9,411 bases of DNA from Gammaproteobacteria bacterium (GTDB taxonomy: Bacteria; Pseudomonadota; Gammaproteobacteria; HK1), in contig JAJECB010000421.1 in the NCBI GenBank assembly GCA_022822245.1, positions 1 to 9,411 of the forward strand. The letters run 5' to 3'. This document shows, in pieces, positions 6,733 to 9,411 of this stretch (position 1 is its first letter; each line of letters starts with the position of its first letter). Below the pieces are notes generated by a model. That model was not told where the DNA came from. It saw only the letters and a list, made by a program, of their open reading frames with translations, and made no database searches. The position numbers were made by a program, and so were the translations under genes.

Positions 6733-7005
6733 CTAACCGGCGGAGGCGGGTCCGGCGCGCCCGTCGAGGCGCCCGCGGATCTCGCCCCGAAGCTCGGAGA
6801 GCTCGCGCGCGAGTCCGCTGTGGTCGTCGGCGAGGCGGGCGAGCTGCCGGCGCACGTCGCGGAAGCACTCCGCGACCTGCTCAAAGCGCTTGTCGACCTG
6901 CTTGAATCGGAGGTCCATGTCTTGACGCATCGACCGCAGCATCCGCCACATGAGCCCACCAAGGGCGATGCCTACCCCGAGGATTGCCCATACTTCGGCA
7001 CTCAT
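6733..7005 (-). CDS. Small membrane-anchored coiled-coil protein, paralog A
   Basis: A 90-aa protein of unknown function. Residues 5-20 (VWAILGVGIALGGLMW) form one hydrophobic, probably membrane-spanning segment with a short N-terminus. From about 30 to 80 it is charged and helical with heptad-like repeats (FKQVDKRFEQV, then RRQLARLADDHSGLARELSELRGEIRGRL), suggesting a coiled coil facing one side of the membrane. Such short TM plus coiled-coil proteins are common and mostly uncharacterised. The ATG at 7005 is preceded by GGAG at a 7-base spacing, in a leader identical to that of the upstream paralog. It shares its N-terminus and C-terminus with that paralog. It is probably co-transcribed with it, since only 22 bases separate them. 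Confidence 0.75.
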   Translation of the reverse strand: MSAEVWAILGVGIALGGLMWRMLRSMRQDMDLRFKQVDKRFEQVAECFRDVRRQLARLADDHSGLARELSELRGEIRGRLDGRAGPASAG

Positions 7006-7027
7006 CCCTGTTCTCCGAGTATCGTGG

Positions 7028-7408
7028 CTAACGGGTGGCGGAGGCGGGGCCGTTGCGCTTGCCGAAGCGCGCCCGGATCTCGCCCCGAAGCTCGTAGAGC
7101 TCACGCGCCAGCGCGTTGTGGTCGTCGGTGAGTTGCTCGAGTTGCCGCCGAGTTTCGCGTCCGCACCACGCAGTCGGCTCAACGGGCATCTCAGGCCGGT
7201 CACGCGCTTCGTGGACCGTGCGGAACTTCCGGTCGGCCGGGCCGGACCTCGCTTCCAACCGATCGAACGGCTCGCCAATCTGATCGAGTTGGCGAAACGT
7301 CTGTCGGTGAAGTGGCCGCAACGTCCGCCACATGAGTCCACCGACGGCGATGATGAGCCCGCCAAGGGCGGTGCCCACCGAGAGGATCGTCCACACTTCG
7401 GCACTCAT
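7028..7408 (-). CDS. Small membrane-anchored coiled-coil protein, paralog B
   Basis: A 126-aa tandem paralog of the next gene, function unknown. The N-terminus MSAEVWTILSVGTALGGL carries the same hydrophobic segment, lengthened by IIAVGGLMW. The C-terminus RRQLEQLTDDHNALARELYELRGEIR matches paralog A closely. The middle (about 45-90) is different: it has prolines and little heptad pattern (ARSGPADRKFRTVHEARDRPEM), which may be divergence or compensated frameshifts. GGAG lies 7 bases before the ATG at 7408. It appears to be the first gene after a minus-strand promoter at about 7464-7491. Confidence 0.7.
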   Translation of the reverse strand: MSAEVWTILSVGTALGGLIIAVGGLMWRTLRPLHRQTFRQLDQIGEPFDRLEARSGPADRKFRTVHEARDRPEMPVEPTAWCGRETRRQLEQLTDDHNALARELYELRGEIRARFGKRNGPASATR

Positions 7409-7463
7409 CCCTGTTCTCCCTGGCTTGACTTGCCACTCGTGCCGCGATCCGAGCGTGCGGAGA

Positions 7464-7491
7464 AGTATAGACGTTGATGACGTTCGATCCA
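7464..7491 (-). promoter_or_regulatory. Possible sigma-70 promoter for the coiled-coil gene pair
   Basis: On the minus strand TATACT (plus 7464-7469) matches the -10 consensus at 5 of 6 positions in otherwise GC-rich DNA. TGGATC (plus 7486-7491), 16 bases upstream, is a weak -35 (3 of 6). It sits about 56 bases upstream of the ATG at 7408. Confidence 0.4.
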
Positions 7492-7543
7492 GGGCGATCC
7501 GTAGGCATCCGGGCAGACCTTCGTCGGAAATTCGCGGCCCGTA

Positions 7544-7622
7544 CGTAGGACAGGCGCCCGAAGGCGCCTGTCCAGGGGCGGCGCGCCCGGGGGCGCGCCG
7601 GATGGTGAGGTGCCGCCCTACG
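7544..7622 (-). repeat. Compound palindromic element / possible terminator 3' of ibpA
   Basis: Two perfect inverted repeats lie next to each other: an 11-bp stem (7548-7558 with 7563-7573) and a 9-bp stem (7579-7587 with 7592-7600). The whole is bounded by the complementary hexamers CGTAGG (7544-7549) and CCTACG (7617-7622). In the minus-strand transcript the first stem closes with a C(UUCG)G tetraloop, which is exceptionally stable. No uridine tract follows, so it is not a classic intrinsic terminator; it may block 3' exonucleases, end transcription weakly, or be a REP/MITE-like repeat. The right boundary contains the stop codon of the heat-shock gene. Confidence 0.6.
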
Positions 7623-8079
7623 CGGCGTCGGCGTCGATGACCTTGGGTCCGGCCGCCCCGCCGATCGGGATGCGCCGGGGCTTCATCGCCTCCGGGATGT
7701 CGCGCACGAGATCGACGTGGAGCAGGCCGTTCTCGAGGCTCGCCCCGACCACCCGCACGTGGTCGGCGAGGCGGAAGGTTCGCTCGAAGGCCCGCGCGGC
7801 GATGCCGCGGTGCAGGAACTGCCGGGCCTTCTCGTCCTCCTTGCCCTGGCGACCCGCGACGAGGAGCGTGTTCTCGCGCGCCTCGATCTCGAGGTCGGAC
7901 TCGGAGAACCCCGCGACCGCGAGCGAGATCCGGTACTCGTACTCACCGGTCTTCTCGATGTTGTAGGGCGGGTAGGTGGGCGCGGCCTGGTCCAGCCGGT
8001 TCACCGACTCGAAGAGGTCCATCATCCGGTCGAAGCCGACCGAGCTGCGGAAAAGGGGAGTTGCGTCGAACGTTTTCAT
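7618..8079 (-). CDS. ibpA: IbpA-type small heat-shock protein (Hsp20)
   Basis: A 153-aa ATP-independent holdase chaperone that binds unfolding proteins and forms large oligomers in the cytoplasm. It follows the IbpA/IbpB pattern throughout: N-terminal FDATPLFRSSVGFDRM, YPPYNIEKTGEYEYRI opening the alpha-crystallin domain (about 36-128), GIAARAFERTFRL at 92-104, the GASLENGLLHVDL signature at 112-124, and a C-terminal I-x-I motif (Ile137-Pro-Ile139) for oligomer assembly. The ATG at 8079 follows GGAGG (8089-8093) by 9 bases. The leader and promoter indicate dual heat control, by sigma-32 transcription and a ROSE-like thermometer that hides the GGAGG. The gene is monocistronic by appearance, ending in a palindromic element. 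Confidence 0.93.
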   Translation of the reverse strand: MKTFDATPLFRSSVGFDRMMDLFESVNRLDQAAPTYPPYNIEKTGEYEYRISLAVAGFSESDLEIEARENTLLVAGRQGKEDEKARQFLHRGIAARAFERTFRLADHVRVVGASLENGLLHVDLVRDIPEAMKPRRIPIGGAAGPKVIDADAA

Positions 8080-8176
8080 GGCTCACATCCTCCGGTTGAG
8101 CAACGTGATGTCCGGGACCCGATTCACGCGATCCCGTCTGCCGCCGGGTGCTCCCTCTCGGCAAGCGCCCGGACGA
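8080..8176 (-). promoter_or_regulatory. ROSE-type RNA thermometer in the ibpA leader
   Basis: The predicted ~97-nt leader can form three hairpins on the minus strand: about 8144-8172, 8113-8136, and a start-proximal one at 8084-8107. In the last, CACGUUGCUC pairs with GAGGAUGUG across the loop AACCG, leaving a single bulged G inside UUGCU. This buries the Shine-Dalgarno. A UUGCU-like (U[U/C]GCU) motif facing the Shine-Dalgarno with a bulged G is the hallmark of ROSE elements, which are known upstream of ibpA-type genes in rhizobia and gammaproteobacteria. The wobble pairs and the bulge suit melting at heat-shock temperature. The fold was derived by hand. Confidence 0.72.
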
Positions 8177-8182
8177 TACCCA

Positions 8183-8210
8183 AGATGGGGCCCTCGCCCC
8201 GCGATTCAAG
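8183..8210 (-). promoter_or_regulatory. Heat-shock (sigma-32/RpoH) promoter of ibpA
   Basis: On the minus strand CTTGAA (plus 8205-8210) is followed after 14 bases by CCCCATCT (plus 8183-8190). This is very close to the RpoH consensus CTTGAA, 11-16 bases, CCCCATNT. Transcription would start near 8176, giving a leader of about 97 nt that contains the ROSE-like hairpins. Confidence 0.8.
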
Positions 8211-8237
8211 GGGGGTCGCATCCCGACCGGCATGGAG

Positions 8238-8262
8238 GCGCCGGCCCGCTGGCGGCCGGCGC
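8238..8262 (-). terminator. Terminator-like hairpin after the amidase gene
   Basis: A perfect 9-bp inverted repeat (8238-8246 with 8254-8262, 7-base loop) begins 3 bases beyond the amidase stop codon. It has no following uridine run. Its place between the amidase and the heat-shock promoter suggests it limits read-through, though simple GC-rich self-complementarity is possible. Confidence 0.4.
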
Positions 8263-8265
8263 GCG

Positions 8266-9411
8266 CTAGCGCACCACGAGGCCCGGGCTCGCGAACGCCT
8301 CCTCGACGGGCTTCGCCGCCTCGAGGTCCACTTCCGGGACGCGGTAATGCTCGGGGTGGGCGGCCGCGAACCGGGCCGCGAACTGGAGGACGAGGTCTTC
8401 GCGAAGCCTCGGCCCGACGACCTGGAGGCCGACGGGCAGGCCCTCGCTCGTGAAGCCGCAGGGGATCGACATCGCGGGGAGGCCGGTCACCGAGAACGTG
8501 TACGCGGTGAGGAAGATGTCGAAGTAGCGCTCGACCTTGCGGCCCCCGACCTCGTCGGGAAGAGGCCGGTCGAGGCGGAACGCGGGGGCTCCGACCGCGG
8601 GGGTGATGATGAAGTCGTGGCTCGCGAGGAGCGCCCGCACCCGGTGCCAGTAGTCCGTCCGCAGTCGCTCGGCTTTCGCGATCGCCTGCACGTCCACGTC
8701 CATCGCCGTCTCGATCTGGTTGAGGAGCGGAGGGGTCATGACGTCGCGGTGGCGCTCGTAGCGCTCGGTGTAGCGCGCGATCATCCCGAAGCCGCGGGTG
8801 CCGAAGACGATCTCGGCGAGGGTCGAATTGTCGAAGAAGGTCTCGGTGACCTCGCAGCCAAGCGCCGCGAGGTCGCGCGCCGCGCCCCGCACGAGCGCCT
8901 CGGTCTCGGGCTCGACGGGCACGAGCCCCTCGAGGTCGATGCTGAGGGCGAGCCGCGTTCCGGAGAGGTCCGCGGGGTCCGCCGGCCCCCTCGCGGCGGC
9001 CGCGAAGTCGAGCCCCTGCGCGGGCAACGACATCGGATCGCGGTCGTCGGGCCCCGCGAGCACGTCGAGCAGCAGGCCGACGTCCTCCACCGTCCGGGCC
9101 ATCGGACCCTGGACGTGGGCGACCAGGGTGTCCCAGCCGTATTCGGTCGGGTAGAACGCGACCCTCCCCGGAGCCGGGCGGATCCCGGCGAGCCCGTTGA
9201 AGGACGAAGGGATCCGGATCGAGCCGCCGAGATCGGTGCCGAGCCCCGCGGGCGCGAGCCTTCCCGCGACCGCCGAGCCCGTGCCTCCGCTCGAGCCGCC
9301 CGCGGTGCGGTTGACGTCCCAGGGATTGCGGGTGGTGCCGAATACGGGGTTCGTCGTGTTCACGTCGTGGGCGAACTCGGGGGTGTTGCTCTTCCCGAGC
9401 ACGACCGCGCC
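8266..9411 (-). CDS. Amidase-signature family protein (5' end outside window)
   Basis: The last 381 residues of an amidase that hydrolyses a carboxamide with a Ser-cisSer-Lys triad. Visible motifs are GAVVLGKSNTPEF at the window edge, the glycine/serine-rich signature TAGGSSGGTGS, GTDLGGSIRIP with the nucleophilic serine region, and GLPAMSIPCGF plus LPVGLQVVG near the C-terminus. The N-terminal part carrying the catalytic lysine lies beyond 9411; family members are usually 450-500 aa, so about 80-110 residues are missing. The central segment (FGTRGFGMIARYTERYERHRDVMTP) is typical of general amidases rather than GatA. There are no gatC/gatB neighbours, so I do not call it GatA. The substrate is unknown. 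Confidence 0.9.
   Translation of the reverse strand, partial: GAVVLGKSNTPEFAHDVNTTNPVFGTTRNPWDVNRTAGGSSGGTGSAVAGRLAPAGLGTDLGGSIRIPSSFNGLAGIRPAPGRVAFYPTEYGWDTLVAHVQGPMARTVEDVGLLLDVLAGPDDRDPMSLPAQGLDFAAAARGPADPADLSGTRLALSIDLEGLVPVEPETEALVRGAARDLAALGCEVTETFFDNSTLAEIVFGTRGFGMIARYTERYERHRDVMTPPLLNQIETAMDVDVQAIAKAERLRTDYWHRVRALLASHDFIITPAVGAPAFRLDRPLPDEVGGRKVERYFDIFLTAYTFSVTGLPAMSIPCGFTSEGLPVGLQVVGPRLREDLVLQFAARFAAAHPEHYRVPEVDLEAAKPVEEAFASPGLVVR

Larger units (their letters stand above)
6733..7419 (-). repeat. Tandem gene duplication including the translation leader
   Basis: The two small genes are an imperfect direct repeat. A 25-base stretch covering the start codon and ribosome binding site is identical at 6992-7016 and 7395-7419. 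The 3' parts also align, including GGATCTCGCCCCGAAGCTCG (plus strand) in both copies. Copy B is 108 bases (36 codons) longer, split between the hydrophobic segment and the middle. Confidence 0.8.

Noticed and set aside
5505..6962. Extension of the DUF protein frame upstream to 6962
   Set aside because: Upstream of 6200 it is antisense to dtd and shows no conserved segment.

Overview
The window is GC-rich chromosomal DNA. Gene content suggests a proteobacterium, most likely a high-GC gammaproteobacterium: an IbpA-like small heat-shock gene with a sigma-32 type promoter and a ROSE-type leader, a dtd gene, a proteobacterial DUF protein, and a glyoxalase-II-like/VOC/carboxyltransferase operon. 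I cannot name the species.

Layout. (1) Positions 1-140 hold no convincing gene. (2) Positions ~141-2525 form a plus-strand block with lower GC than the rest (60% in a sampled line against 75% in the carboxyltransferase gene). It has the last ~40 codons of a beheaded gene, an intact Lhr-like superfamily 2 helicase (~749 aa) of a kind often found in defence islands, and about the first 20 codons of a third gene overlapping the helicase stop by ATGA. Both outer genes are cut off, so this is a slice of a three-gene operon joined to foreign surroundings. (3) Positions 2543-5381, minus strand, are a tight operon of metallo-beta-lactamase-fold hydrolase, VOC-fold protein and acyl-CoA carboxyltransferase. 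Its last gene ends exactly where the helicase block begins. (4) Positions 5505-6704 carry a minus-strand DUF protein divergent from dtd (D-aminoacyl-tRNA deacylase). (5) Positions 6733-7408, minus strand, are two tandem paralogous small membrane/coiled-coil genes that duplicate their ribosome binding site as well. (6) Positions 7544-8210 hold a palindromic 3' element, an IbpA-type small heat-shock gene, a leader that folds like a ROSE RNA thermometer, and a near-consensus heat-shock promoter. (7) Positions 8266-9411 are most of an amidase-signature gene running off the right edge.

The strongest points are the two-layer heat control of the ibpA-like gene (sigma-32 promoter plus ROSE hairpin), the doubly truncated helicase operon fragment, and the tandem coiled-coil paralogs. 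No CRISPR array, tRNA, rRNA, transposase or complete novel system is visible. The truncated helicase block is the only trace of a possible defence locus, and it may be a rearrangement or an assembly join.
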